Assembly: GCA_023386815.1 (NCBI GenBank) | Contig: JAEWIZ010000033.1 | Location: forward strand, 1-49,522 | Reading direction: 5' to 3' | DNA: 49,522 nt | Source: Bacillota bacterium | GTDB lineage: Bacteria > Bacillota > Clostridia > Lachnospirales > Lachnospiraceae | Shown here: in pieces, positions 33,562 to 41,379 of the stretch | Layout of the letters: each line of letters opens with the position of its first letter | Position numbering within the stretch: the first letter of the stretch is position 1 | Translations under genes and position numbers: made by a program | Notes under the pieces: generated by a model | The model's database searches: none | What the model saw: only the letters and a program-made list of their open reading frames with translations | What the model was told of the DNA's origin: nothing

Positions 33562-34443
33562 ATGGATATTAATTATGAATTATATAAAGTATTCTATCAT
33601 GTTGCAAAAAGCCTCAGCTTTTCAGATGCAGCTGACAACTTATATATTTCTCAATCAGCCGTAAGCCAGTCCATTAAGACCTTGGAAAAAAGGTTGAACC
33701 AGACCCTCTTTATTCGCAGTACCAAACGAGTTGCTCTTACGAAGGAGGGTGAACTGCTCTTAAAGCACATCGAACCAGCGATTAACCTAATCAGCCGGGG
33801 TGAAAACCAACTGTGTGCCGACCCGAAAAGTGGTGTGCAATTAAGGATCGGTGCCAGTGATACCATTTGCCGCTATTACCTGGTGCCTTATTTAAATAAT
33901 TTCCACAAAAAATATCCCAATATTCATATCAAGGTTACAAACGGTACCTCCTTGCAATGTGCTACCTTACTCGAGCGCAATGAGGTGGATGTTATTGTAA
34001 CAAACTCACCGAATTCTGCCTTAAATAATATGATGGAAATCATACCTGTAAAGGAATTCCGTGATATTTTTATCGCAAATCCGGAAGCTTACCCACTTAC
34101 GGATCATCCGGTTACGCTTTCTGAGCTTCAGCTGTATCCGATCCTAATGCTGGATAAGCGCTCCACTACTAGTATATTCCTTCATAATCTATTTCTGGAG
34201 AATTCCTTAGACCTGGTGCCTTCCGTTGAATTAAGCAGCAATGACCTCTTAATTGACCTTGCAAAAATTGGTCTTGGGATCGCATTTATTCCAGATTTTT
34301 GTGTAAAAAGTACCGATGACCTTTCCATTATCAATATTACCACAGATATCCCTGCCAGACTACTGGTTGCCGCATATAACAAAGATATCCCTATCTCTGA
34401 TGCAGCAAAGTATTTTATTGACAGCTTAACGTCTGTGGAATAA
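33562..34443 (+). CDS. LysR family transcriptional regulator
   Basis: 293 residues. The N-terminal winged helix is SFSDAADNLYISQSAVSQSI (about 19-38), with KRLNQTLFIRSTKRVALTKEG following, and a periplasmic-binding-like effector domain (90-290). Divergent from purL with a 200-base shared region, so it may control purL or itself. AAAGGAGC precedes the ATG. Its stop codon is followed at once by a long palindromic repeat. Confidence 0.93.
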   Translation: MDINYELYKVFYHVAKSLSFSDAADNLYISQSAVSQSIKTLEKRLNQTLFIRSTKRVALTKEGELLLKHIEPAINLISRGENQLCADPKSGVQLRIGASDTICRYYLVPYLNNFHKKYPNIHIKVTNGTSLQCATLLERNEVDVIVTNSPNSALNNMMEIIPVKEFRDIFIANPEAYPLTDHPVTLSELQLYPILMLDKRSTTSIFLHNLFLENSLDLVPSVELSSNDLLIDLAKIGLGIAFIPDFCVKSTDDLSIINITTDIPARLLVAAYNKDIPISDAAKYFIDSLTSVE

Positions 34444-34448
34444 TAACG

Positions 34449-34553
34449 ATGACCAAGGGGATGACAAGGGGATGACAAGGGGACGGGGTTGGTGTCACAC
34501 GTGTGTGACACCAACCCCGTCCCCTTGTCATCCCCTTGTCATCCCCTTTTCAT
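34449..34553. repeat. REP-like palindrome, copy A (extended)
   Basis: The core arm GGGGACGGGGTTGGTGTCAC and its complement meet at a CA/TG-rich centre. Outside the core each arm carries extra 11-base steps ATGACAAGGGG (two or three on each side), giving a near-perfect palindrome of about 105 bp. It begins a few bases after the LysR stop. Confidence 0.9.
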
Positions 34554-34664
34554 TTGAAACATTTTTTTATCGAATGTTAAATACTTTGGCATAGTTAATG
34601 CCATGTTGCGAAACAATATCTCTTATAAAATTTTCTTGAAAATCTTAGCAAAGGAGATGATATT

Positions 34665-34871
34665 ATGGTACAAAACAATTTGTCACCAAATGAAACAATG
34701 CAACTTCATGAAATGTTAAATATGAAAACCGTGTGTGCCGCTACTTCAAAAATGATGGAGGGTGTCGTCTTTGATCAAGATCTGAAAGCGCTTCTAGAAA
34801 AGGATGCAATGCAAGCGATTCAGGACATCAAGTCCCTGCAAGGCCTATATGAAAATGCTCCAAGTTTGTAA
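34665..34871 (+). CDS. Small spore coat-associated protein (YraG-like)
   Basis: 68 residues. The PNETMQLHEMLNMKTVCAAT start is shared with the protein at 36493 (LQETMQLHELLTFKNISLTK), so the two are paralogues. Soluble and helical. The pair with the CotF-like gene that follows resembles yraG-yraF of Bacillus subtilis. AAAGGAGATG lies before the ATG. Likely made in the mother cell during sporulation. Confidence 0.75.
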   Translation: MVQNNLSPNETMQLHEMLNMKTVCAATSKMMEGVVFDQDLKALLEKDAMQAIQDIKSLQGLYENAPSL

Positions 34872-34898
34872 AAGTGTATGAGATGAAGGAGAAAAATC

Positions 34899-35261
34899 AT
34901 GATTAATGATTATTTAGAAATAAGAAATGCGGAGGGAATGCCAAAGCTTGTTGATACCAATATGTCTACAGCTTTCTTACTAAATGTGAAAAGTTCTGTT
35001 CGTAATTGTGCTATTGCATTGACGGAGGCAACTACCCCTGAGGTTAAAACTGTCTTGCGAGAGCAATTGGACAGAGGACTAAATATGCATGAGGAACTAT
35101 CAAATCTGATGATTCAAAAAGGCTGGCTTCATCCGGTGGATTTGGATAAGCAACATCAAATGGATTTAGAGTCTGCTCAGACAATTTCACAAATTGCCAG
35201 TATGAATTTATTCCCCGGTGATACCAGCAGACTTGGAACCTTTGCAACTCCGGAAAAATAA
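34899..35261 (+). CDS. CotF-like spore coat protein
   Basis: 120 residues. The coat F domain includes FLLNVKSSVRNCAIALTEAT and PEVKTVLREQLDRGLNMHEE. The second half of the paralogue at 36746 aligns without gaps. The protein is helical and ferritin-like. Lies 27 bases after the small coat gene, with GAAGGAG upstream. Confidence 0.85.
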   Translation: MINDYLEIRNAEGMPKLVDTNMSTAFLLNVKSSVRNCAIALTEATTPEVKTVLREQLDRGLNMHEELSNLMIQKGWLHPVDLDKQHQMDLESAQTISQIASMNLFPGDTSRLGTFATPEK

Positions 35262-35319
35262 AGAGACTTCCATATAAATGAATCAGCTGATCACTATCAT
35301 GAACAAAAGGAGGAAAATA

Positions 35320-36456
35320 ATGAAGGCTGTAACCTTTCAAGGAATAAAAAGAGTTGAGGTAAAGGAGGTTCCTGCTCCCAAAATTTTAAAACCGGATGAT
35401 ATCATTATAAAGATTACGAATTCTGCAATCTGCGGCTCTGACTTACATTTGATCCATGATATGGTTCCTAATTTGCCACAGGGCTTTGTCATTGGCCATG
35501 AGCCTATGGGCATTGTGGAGGAAGCGGGACCGGAAGTAACAAAAGTAAAAAAGGGTGATCGTGTAATTATCCCCTTTAATGTAAGCTGCGGCGAATGTTT
35601 TTATTGTACACACGGCTTGACCTCCATGTGCGATAATTCGAATCCAAACGGCGAAGGCGGTGGTTTTTTCGGTTACTCAGAAACCTTCGGTGGATTTCCC
35701 GGAGGACAGGCAGAATATATGCGAGTCCCCTATGGTAATTTTATACCCTTTCGTATCCCGGATGACTGTGAAGTTGAGGATGAAAAACTGGTATTGATTG
35801 CAGACGCTATGGCAACAGCCTATTGGAGTGTGGAAAATGCCGGAGTCAAAAAAGGCAGTACTGTCACTGTGCTTGGTTGCGGGCCGGTTGGTCTATTGGC
35901 TCAAAAATTTTGCTGGCTCATGGGAGCAGAGAGAGTCATCGCCGTTGATTATATCGATTACCGGCTCGAGCATGCCAAAAAGCATAATAAGGTTGAAATC
36001 GTGAACTTTGAGCAGCATGGTAATACAGGTGAGTATTTAAAGGAGCTTACTCATGGAGGTGCCGATATTGTCATTGATTGCGTAGGTATGGATGGTAAAA
36101 TGACTCCATTAGAGTTCGTAGGCTCAGGCGTTAAACTTCAAAGTGGTGCCCTAGGTGCATTTGTTATGGCAACTCAAGCTGTCAAAAAGGGCGGAATGAT
36201 TCAAGTAACAGGTGTTTACGGTGGTAGATACGGCGGATTTCCCTTTGGTGATATTTTCAACCGTAACGTTAACATCAGAACAGGTCAGGCACCGGTGATT
36301 CCCTATATGCCTCTCCTATATAATCTAATCGCAGAAGGTAAAGTTGATCCTAGCGATATCGTCACCCACAGACTTCCACTAAAGGATGCTCCACACGGTT
36401 ATGAGGTTTTTGATACGAAAACCGATCATTGTATTAAGGTAGTTCTGAAACCGTAA
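35320..36456 (+). CDS. Zinc-dependent alcohol dehydrogenase (AdhB-like)
   Basis: 378 residues, medium-chain dehydrogenase. Catalytic zinc ligands are in NSAICGSDLHLIHD and IGHEPMG, the structural zinc Cys cluster in CGECFYCTHGLTSMC, and the NAD-binding turn in LGCGPVGLLA. It lies inside the spore coat cluster exactly as adhB lies among the yra coat genes of B. subtilis. ATG 35320 has AAAGGAGG seven to eight bases upstream; an in-frame ATG at 35278 does not. Confidence 0.92.
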   Translation: MKAVTFQGIKRVEVKEVPAPKILKPDDIIIKITNSAICGSDLHLIHDMVPNLPQGFVIGHEPMGIVEEAGPEVTKVKKGDRVIIPFNVSCGECFYCTHGLTSMCDNSNPNGEGGGFFGYSETFGGFPGGQAEYMRVPYGNFIPFRIPDDCEVEDEKLVLIADAMATAYWSVENAGVKKGSTVTVLGCGPVGLLAQKFCWLMGAERVIAVDYIDYRLEHAKKHNKVEIVNFEQHGNTGEYLKELTHGGADIVIDCVGMDGKMTPLEFVGSGVKLQSGALGAFVMATQAVKKGGMIQVTGVYGGRYGGFPFGDIFNRNVNIRTGQAPVIPYMPLLYNLIAEGKVDPSDIVTHRLPLKDAPHGYEVFDTKTDHCIKVVLKP

Positions 36457-36492
36457 CATTTTATCTTTATTAATTTAAATAGGAGGTCACAA

Positions 36493-36720
36493 ATGGAACA
36501 ACCATTAATTACGCTTCAGGAAACAATGCAACTGCACGAATTATTAACCTTTAAAAATATAAGTCTCACAAAAACCGTTACTATGTCCCCTTTAATCAGT
36601 GATGAGGAGCTAAAAGGTATTATAAAAAATGATACTGCCACCTCAAAGAAGCATATTGAGGAGTTAAGTCACTTAATGAAGCACTCTCCCTATGCTTCTT
36701 CCGATTCCAGCTACTCTTGA
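36493..36720 (+). CDS. Small spore coat-associated protein, second copy
   Basis: 75 residues, paralogue of the protein at 34665 (ETMQLHELL shared). The end is Ser-rich (PYASSDSSYS). AGGAGG precedes the ATG. It follows the alcohol dehydrogenase by 36 bases. Confidence 0.75.
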   Translation: MEQPLITLQETMQLHELLTFKNISLTKTVTMSPLISDEELKGIIKNDTATSKKHIEELSHLMKHSPYASSDSSYS

Positions 36721-36745
36721 TCTATTTTAGAAGGAAGGTATTATT

Positions 36746-37042
36746 ATGAATGCTATTATTGAAAAACTTACGGGTATGGATAAAATGACCGATCAAGTTA
36801 TCGCAACCGACTTCTTAATTTCAGCCAAAAGTGCTGTGAGAAGCTATTCCATTGCGTTAACAGAGACCACTTCACCAGAGGTCAGAACAGTTCTACGAAC
36901 TCAATTAGGCGATGCTATTGCTTCTCTAGACGCAATCTCCACCTATATGGTCAATAAGGGTTATAATGATGCTTATGACCTAAATCAGCAATACAAGGTT
37001 GATATGCAGACGACGGAAACTGCATTAAAGCTATTGGAATGA
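36746..37042 (+). CDS. CotF-like spore coat protein, second copy
   Basis: 98 residues. FLISAKSAVRSYSIALTETT and PEVRTVLRTQLGDAIASLDA match the copy at 34899 closely. The protein is shorter at its C-terminus, and its TGA stop codon is part of the palindrome that begins at 37039. The insertion may therefore have cut off the last residues. Confidence 0.85.
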   Translation: MNAIIEKLTGMDKMTDQVIATDFLISAKSAVRSYSIALTETTSPEVRTVLRTQLGDAIASLDAISTYMVNKGYNDAYDLNQQYKVDMQTTETALKLLE

Positions 37043-37100
37043 CAAGGGGACGGGGTTGGTGTCACACACGTGTGTGACACCAACCCCGTCCCCTTGTCAT
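37039..37100. repeat. REP-like palindrome, copy B (62 bp, perfect)
   Basis: A perfect 62-bp inverted repeat with no loop. The left arm runs from ATGACAAGGGG through the GTTGGTGTCACAC segment. It supplies the stop codon of the CotF-like gene. This is the minimal form of the element seen at 34449 and 38769. Confidence 0.95.
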
Positions 37101-37257
37101 TTCTGTACTATAAAACAAACCATAAGAGGTGTATAATATCAAAATGAAGACAATTTAACAATATCTGACTAACAGGAATCAGTGTTCTTATGCTGTAACA
37201 AATACTTTTATAATGGAAAAAAAAAAGAAATCTAAACTATGTAAGGGGGATAAACTG

Positions 37258-38073
37258 ATGTTTCAGATAGGTGAATTCTCAAAGCTGACTCAAATAACAA
37301 TACGTATGCTCCGTTATTATGACGAGGTTGGGCTTTTGAAGCCCGCTCAAATTGACCCTTGGACAGGGTATCGTATGTACTGTGTCGAACAAATACCAAT
37401 TATTAACAAAATCATTTATCTTCGTGACAGTGGGTTTCAAGTTTCAGAAATTGCTGAAGCTCTTTGCCTAAAGGACGATTCTGCAATAATAAAGCAGCTT
37501 GAGATAAAGCATGGGGAGATTGAGCAAATCATCCGGGCTGAACAGGAAAAATTAAAGAAAATAGATATGGCAAAAAACGAAATATTAAACAGAAAAAGCG
37601 AAATGCACTATAACATTTCAGTTAAATCCATCCCCAGCTACCCTGTCCTATCCCTCCGCCGCATCATTCCCAACTATTATGCAGAGGGCGGCTTATGGCA
37701 GGAGCTATCTGCTTTTGTGGCAGAATATCAAATACCAATATCAAAAAATACGTTTTCCATCTATTATGATTCTGATTATAGGGAAGAGAATGTAGACATT
37801 GAGTTATGTGCTTATGTAAAAAAGCTGGGAAAGGATATCGGCGATTTTACCTTCCGCAACGTTGAGTCAGTACCTATGATGGCTTGTACAATGGTATATG
37901 GAGCTTTTTCAAATATCGCAGGAGCATACCGTGCCTTTGCGGAATGGCTTCAAAAGAACAATCAATATGAAATATCCGGACCAACCAGGCAAATCGTGCA
38001 CCGTGGTCCATGGAATGAAAGTAATCCTGAGAGATATCTGATAGAGCTTCAAATACCTATTGAGATTAAATAA
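37258..38073 (+). CDS. MerR family regulator with GyrI-like effector domain
   Basis: 271 residues. The MerR winged helix is FQIGEFSKLTQITIRMLRYY (2-21) with LLKPAQIDPWTGYRMY, then a coiled coil (78-115) and a GyrI-like ligand domain (about 120-270), the build of BmrR/Mta-type drug sensors. ATG 37258 follows AAGGGGG by nine bases; the ATG 45 bases earlier is unsupported. A MerR-type promoter lies directly after the gene, before trmO. Confidence 0.9.
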   Translation: MFQIGEFSKLTQITIRMLRYYDEVGLLKPAQIDPWTGYRMYCVEQIPIINKIIYLRDSGFQVSEIAEALCLKDDSAIIKQLEIKHGEIEQIIRAEQEKLKKIDMAKNEILNRKSEMHYNISVKSIPSYPVLSLRRIIPNYYAEGGLWQELSAFVAEYQIPISKNTFSIYYDSDYREENVDIELCAYVKKLGKDIGDFTFRNVESVPMMACTMVYGAFSNIAGAYRAFAEWLQKNNQYEISGPTRQIVHRGPWNESNPERYLIELQIPIEIK

Positions 38074-38228
38074 CACTTGTTCTTTGAAACTAAATTGCCC
38101 ATGTCCTGTATAACTAAAAGTCTATGCCCTGTATAACGAATTGCTCATATTCTATAAGCTAAAAATTTATAATAAATGAAACTAGTAACCTTGCCCTGTG
38201 AAACTAATAACCTATGTTCATATGCCAC
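38074..38228. repeat. Degenerate 23-bp tandem repeats
   Basis: Units such as TCCTGTATAACTAAAAGTC, CCCTGTATAACGAATTGCTC and CCCTGTGAAACTAATAACC return at about 23-bp steps, five to six times, between the MerR gene and the MerR-type promoter. They are too degenerate for exact counting by eye. Possible role: extended regulator-binding region or slippage debris. Confidence 0.5.
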
Positions 38229-38259
38229 TTGACTCTCACATGATGTGAGGGTTTATTCT
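38229..38259 (+). promoter_or_regulatory. MerR-type promoter (19-bp spacer) upstream of the TrmO-like gene
   Basis: TTGACT (38229-38234) and TATTCT (38254-38259) are 19 bp apart, the overlong spacing typical of MerR-activated promoters. The spacer holds the perfect dyad CTCACAT-g-ATGTGAG. The MerR gene ends 155 bases upstream and is the obvious activator. Confidence 0.8.
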
Positions 38260-38292
38260 CTACTTGAAATCAAAGAAATGGAGGAAAATAAC

Positions 38293-38769
38293 ATGAGCAT
38301 TTTCACAGTAAAACCGATTGGAAAGGTACGCAGTAACGAGAACGAAACCCTAATTGAGGTGGAGAAAAGCTACCTTCCCGCTCTGCAAGCATTGGATGGA
38401 TTCAGCCATATTAATATCCTTTGGTGGTTCAGCGATTTTGATGATGAGCAATACCGTTCCGTGCTACTGTCAGAGCAGCCTTATAAAAACGCTCCCGAAA
38501 TATTAGGCGTTTTTGCCACTAGGTCACCGCTGCGTCCTAATCCGATTGCATTGACCACAGTGGAAGTTATCCATATTGATTATGAAAAAGGGTTCATTCG
38601 CATTCCGTTTATCGATGCCAACGATAATTCTCCGGTACTAGACATTAAGCCTTATACACCAAGCCTTGATCGGGTGGAATCCCCCAGCGTGCCAGCATGG
38701 TGCAGCCATTGGCCAAAAAGTACGGAAGAGTCAGCCAGCTTTGTCTGGGAGGAAGTATTCAATTTTTGA
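38293..38769 (+). CDS. TrmO/TsaA-family SAM-dependent methyltransferase
   Basis: 158 residues. The family hallmarks VKPIGKVRS, FSHINILWWF and TRSPLRPNPI are present. TrmO of E. coli methylates t6A37 of tRNA-Thr; it has about 235 residues with a C-terminal domain that is missing here, as in many short TsaA-like proteins, so the substrate may differ. GGAGG lies before the ATG. Transcription is probably under the MerR-type promoter. Its stop codon touches the palindromic repeat C. Confidence 0.85.
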   Translation: MSIFTVKPIGKVRSNENETLIEVEKSYLPALQALDGFSHINILWWFSDFDDEQYRSVLLSEQPYKNAPEILGVFATRSPLRPNPIALTTVEVIHIDYEKGFIRIPFIDANDNSPVLDIKPYTPSLDRVESPSVPAWCSHWPKSTEESASFVWEEVFNF

Positions 38770-38851
38770 TGACAAGGGAATGACAAGGGGACGGGGTTGG
38801 TGTCACACACGTGTGACACCAACCCCGTCCCCTTGTCATTACCCTTGTCAT
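38769..38851. repeat. REP-like palindrome, copy C (fills a gene gap)
   Basis: Same core as copies A and B, with one extra 11-base step on each side (ATGACAAGGGA and ACCCTTGTCAT). It spans the whole gap between the stop codons of two convergent genes. At the centre one TG unit is lost compared with copy B. Confidence 0.92.
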
Positions 38852-39327
38852 TATCTGAATTCTTCTAATCTTCCCTGAATCACCTTATTATAGTTCAGAA
38901 CCTTTCTTTCATATTCTTCGTTCATAAACTTAGAGGTAATTAAGAAGTCTGCAGTTGCTCTGTTGTTAGCAACCGGGATATCGTATACAGCACAGATACG
39001 AAGTAATGCTTTTACATCCGGGTCGTGGGGCTGAGATGCCAACGGATCCCAGAAAAATACTACGAAATCTATGTTGCCTTCCACGATACGGGAGCCGATC
39101 TGTTGATCACCACCGAGAGGACCGCTATTATAAGCTTTTACCGGTAATCCGGTCTTATCTACGATTAAGCGAGCAGTTGTGCCTGTTCCGCTGAGGAAAT
39201 GGCTCTTTAAAATATCTTTATTCTTTTCCACCCATTCCACTAATTCGTGTTTTTTTGTATCATGTGCAATTAATGCGATATGCTTCTGTTTTGGTATTGA
39301 AAAATTAATATAATCATCCTGTAACAT
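38851..39327 (-). CDS. mgsA: Methylglyoxal synthase
   Basis: 158 residues. IALIAHDTKKHELVEWV, LSGTGTTARLI, GPLGGDQQIGS and the catalytic Asp in FFWDPLASQPHDPDVKALLR are all intact. It converts dihydroxyacetone phosphate to methylglyoxal and phosphate, a bypass of lower glycolysis when phosphate is short. The last codon abuts palindrome C. GGAGAG precedes the ATG. Confidence 0.95.
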   Translation of the reverse strand: MLQDDYINFSIPKQKHIALIAHDTKKHELVEWVEKNKDILKSHFLSGTGTTARLIVDKTGLPVKAYNSGPLGGDQQIGSRIVEGNIDFVVFFWDPLASQPHDPDVKALLRICAVYDIPVANNRATADFLITSKFMNEEYERKVLNYNKVIQGRLEEFR

Positions 39328-39364
39328 CTTTTGTTCTCTCCTAACTGATTGAATTATTTGGTAA

Positions 39365-39398
39365 TTGCAAAACTAGCCTAGGCATTAAAATTTTGCAA
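39365..39398 (-). promoter_or_regulatory. Nested palindrome in the mgsA leader
   Basis: TTGCAAAA (39365-39372) and TTTTGCAA (39391-39398) flank an inner palindrome GCCTAGGC. It lies about 40 bases before the mgsA start and could be an operator or an RNA hairpin. Confidence 0.35.
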
Positions 39399-39556
39399 CC
39401 ATTTATTTATTAAGAGGTGATTCAGTATCCTGTTTCACCCTTATTACTTATCCTTATATTTCTATCATATAGGAAAAAAACGTCGAATGCAATAGGCAAG
39501 AGTTATAATCTTATCTTCTGGTTTATCTGCTCCTTTTCACTTTTGTAACAAATTAG

Positions 39557-40429
39557 TTATTTTACATAGGTGTTGCTTACAAGAATATTCTGGATAGCCT
39601 CCGTTGGAATCTCAAATTCAACAACTCCCATAACTCCAGGTGCAACCTCGTACTCATCGAAGGAAATCACCAGCTTACCATTTTCATTAATATAGAAAGT
39701 CTGATCTGCTTTGATCTTTTCAAAGCCACCAAAATCACCGTTTTCTTCAAGGAAATACGTAATACCCTGATCCGGATCTGCTTTTTCCTTCATCTGTTCT
39801 ATGATATTTCTGCTGATCATATCGATATAGCTGTCATTCTTAAATAGGCTAGGCAAGGAAACAATCATCTGATTCTTTAAATCAATATTATCATATGTTA
39901 CCGATTCTGCCCCCGAGGCTGCTATCTCCAGCTTAGTTCCTTGAACTACCATAAAATCCTCTGTCTGGAGCTTGATTTTGTAATCGGCATATAGGGCAAG
40001 ATTTGCTGATGTTAATTCCTTATCCTCAATTTTGTTCATAAATTCCTCATATAACTTTGTATTCTGATCCAGGTATTTCTCATTTAAGGTATCCTGAAGC
40101 TCCTTGTTTTTAAGACCATCCACCTGGGGCACTTTTACCTCTACTTCATGCTTCTCATCTTCATAACTAAGGGTACGAATCGTCACAAGCTCAACTAAGG
40201 AACCAAGCACGGGGATATCGGACATTGCCTTAGCGATACTCGGACTAACATTCACTGTACCTATAAATAGTACAGCAACTGCAGCTGCAGATATGGCTGT
40301 TTTCTGCAATCCTCTCATTTTTTTGATTCTTTTCTCTCTTCCTGCAATGGTCTTTTTCACGAAGAATTCCAACTCCTGCGGAATCTCAATATTCTGATAT
40401 TCATCTACTAATTGTTTTATCTGATTCAT
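39557..40429 (-). CDS. RsiV-like membrane anti-sigma factor, second copy
   Basis: 290 residues with the same plan as the protein at 9082: cytoplasmic part (1-40), one helix (about 43-65, TAISAAAVAVLFIGTVNV) and an outer DUF3298-type domain ending in FYINENGKLVISFDEYEVAPG. It lacks the linker stretch found in the first copy. Follows its sigma gene by 81 bases. Confidence 0.85.
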   Translation of the reverse strand: MNQIKQLVDEYQNIEIPQELEFFVKKTIAGREKRIKKMRGLQKTAISAAAVAVLFIGTVNVSPSIAKAMSDIPVLGSLVELVTIRTLSYEDEKHEVEVKVPQVDGLKNKELQDTLNEKYLDQNTKLYEEFMNKIEDKELTSANLALYADYKIKLQTEDFMVVQGTKLEIAASGAESVTYDNIDLKNQMIVSLPSLFKNDSYIDMISRNIIEQMKEKADPDQGITYFLEENGDFGGFEKIKADQTFYINENGKLVISFDEYEVAPGVMGVVEFEIPTEAIQNILVSNTYVK

Positions 40430-40510
40430 TCTCGTCTCTCCTTATTCTCTATACATGAAATACTTTCTCTTTAACTCCAATAAAAATATTAATAACACTG
40501 TATCTCTGAA

Positions 40511-41008
40511 TCACCTGTCTGACGGTTCCTCCAGGCTAAGCTTGAGCTTCTTTAGGGAAGAATATAATCTGGTCTTTGTTGTATTAACATTCTCATTCAT
40601 AATTCGTGCAATATCTTCAATCTTCATGTCTTCATAATAGCGCAGCATGATTACAGTCTTATTCAGCGTTGGAAGCATCTCGATGGCGGCTTTAAGGTCA
40701 ATATCTTCGTAATGATCCTCCGTAGATGGTGAAACCACCTCCAAAACATCATCCTCCACATAGACATACCTCTTATTCTTCCGAAGAAAATCCAGAGCGG
40801 TATTCACTACAATCCTATAAAACCAGGACTTCACTGCCTCCGGGTTTTCGAGACCTTTCGCTTTCGATAATGCTTTACAGATAGAATCCTGAATGATATC
40901 GAGGGCATCTTCCTTGTTATGTACATAACTGTATGCCAAGCGGTAACAAGCTTCCCGTTGATTTATGATGAAGTCAACCAGATAATCATAATTATTTTTC
41001 TTGCCCAT
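40511..41008 (-). CDS. ECF sigma factor, SigV-like, second copy
   Basis: 165 residues. Region 2 DIIQDSICKALSKAKGLENP and region 4 MKIEDIARIMNENVNTTKTR are close to the copy at 10095 (DIVQNAICKALENYPGLRNE). AAAGGAGC precedes the ATG. Probably autoregulated from the ECF promoter at 41070-41095. Confidence 0.9.
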   Translation of the reverse strand: MGKKNNYDYLVDFIINQREACYRLAYSYVHNKEDALDIIQDSICKALSKAKGLENPEAVKSWFYRIVVNTALDFLRKNKRYVYVEDDVLEVVSPSTEDHYEDIDLKAAIEMLPTLNKTVIMLRYYEDMKIEDIARIMNENVNTTKTRLYSSLKKLKLSLEEPSDR

Positions 41009-41069
41009 AATCTTGCTCCTTTGTATCTATTTATGATAAGGAAAATCGATTTTCTTAATCTAACACTAA

Positions 41070-41095
41070 GACGAAGTCTAAATGGAAAAAGTTTT
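41070..41095 (-). promoter_or_regulatory. ECF-type promoter of the second sigma operon
   Basis: AAAAC (41091-41095), 17 bases, CGTC (41070-41073) on the minus strand, matching the AAC/CGTC consensus of SigV/SigM/SigW-type sigmas. A 14-bp palindrome GAAAATCGATTTTC lies in the leader near 41040-41054. Confidence 0.65.
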
Positions 41096-41261
41096 ATTGT
41101 TGTCAATGATCTTCATAATTTATGATATCCAGACTACCTTATTAAATACAATAATACCAAGCTTCTTTCGTATACCTTATCTGTACCTATCTTTATCAGG
41201 TATTTTCTTTTAATCTTGTATAAATTCCACAGTCTCTCGGATTTTTCCAACCTTTATCCAC
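41096..41261. other. Intergenic stretch between the sigma operon and valS
   Basis: AT-rich, no ORF. ATACCT (from 41171) and AGGTAT with a plus-strand T run (to about 41215) could form a weak terminator. Nothing else stands out. Confidence 0.35.
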
Positions 41262-41320
41262 AAAAAACTGCAGTTATCCGCTTCCTTTGGTTTCCCATCC
41301 AGAAGTCAGACAACTGCAGT
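41262..41320 (-). terminator. Terminator of valS
   Basis: AACTGCAGT at both ends (41312-41320 and 41266-41275) forms a 9-bp stem. TTTTTTG follows on the minus strand. The loop is long (about 36 bases) with its own GACTTC/GGAAGC pairing. Confidence 0.75.
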
Positions 41321-41379
41321 CTTAGGTTTCATAAATTATATCTGATAAATATATTTCGTTTCATTTACAGGTAACTATC

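Noticed and set aside
34449..38851. CRISPR array or transposon ends
   Set aside because: Copies are kilobases apart with genes between them, each is a self-contained palindrome, and no transposase or spacer pattern lies between.
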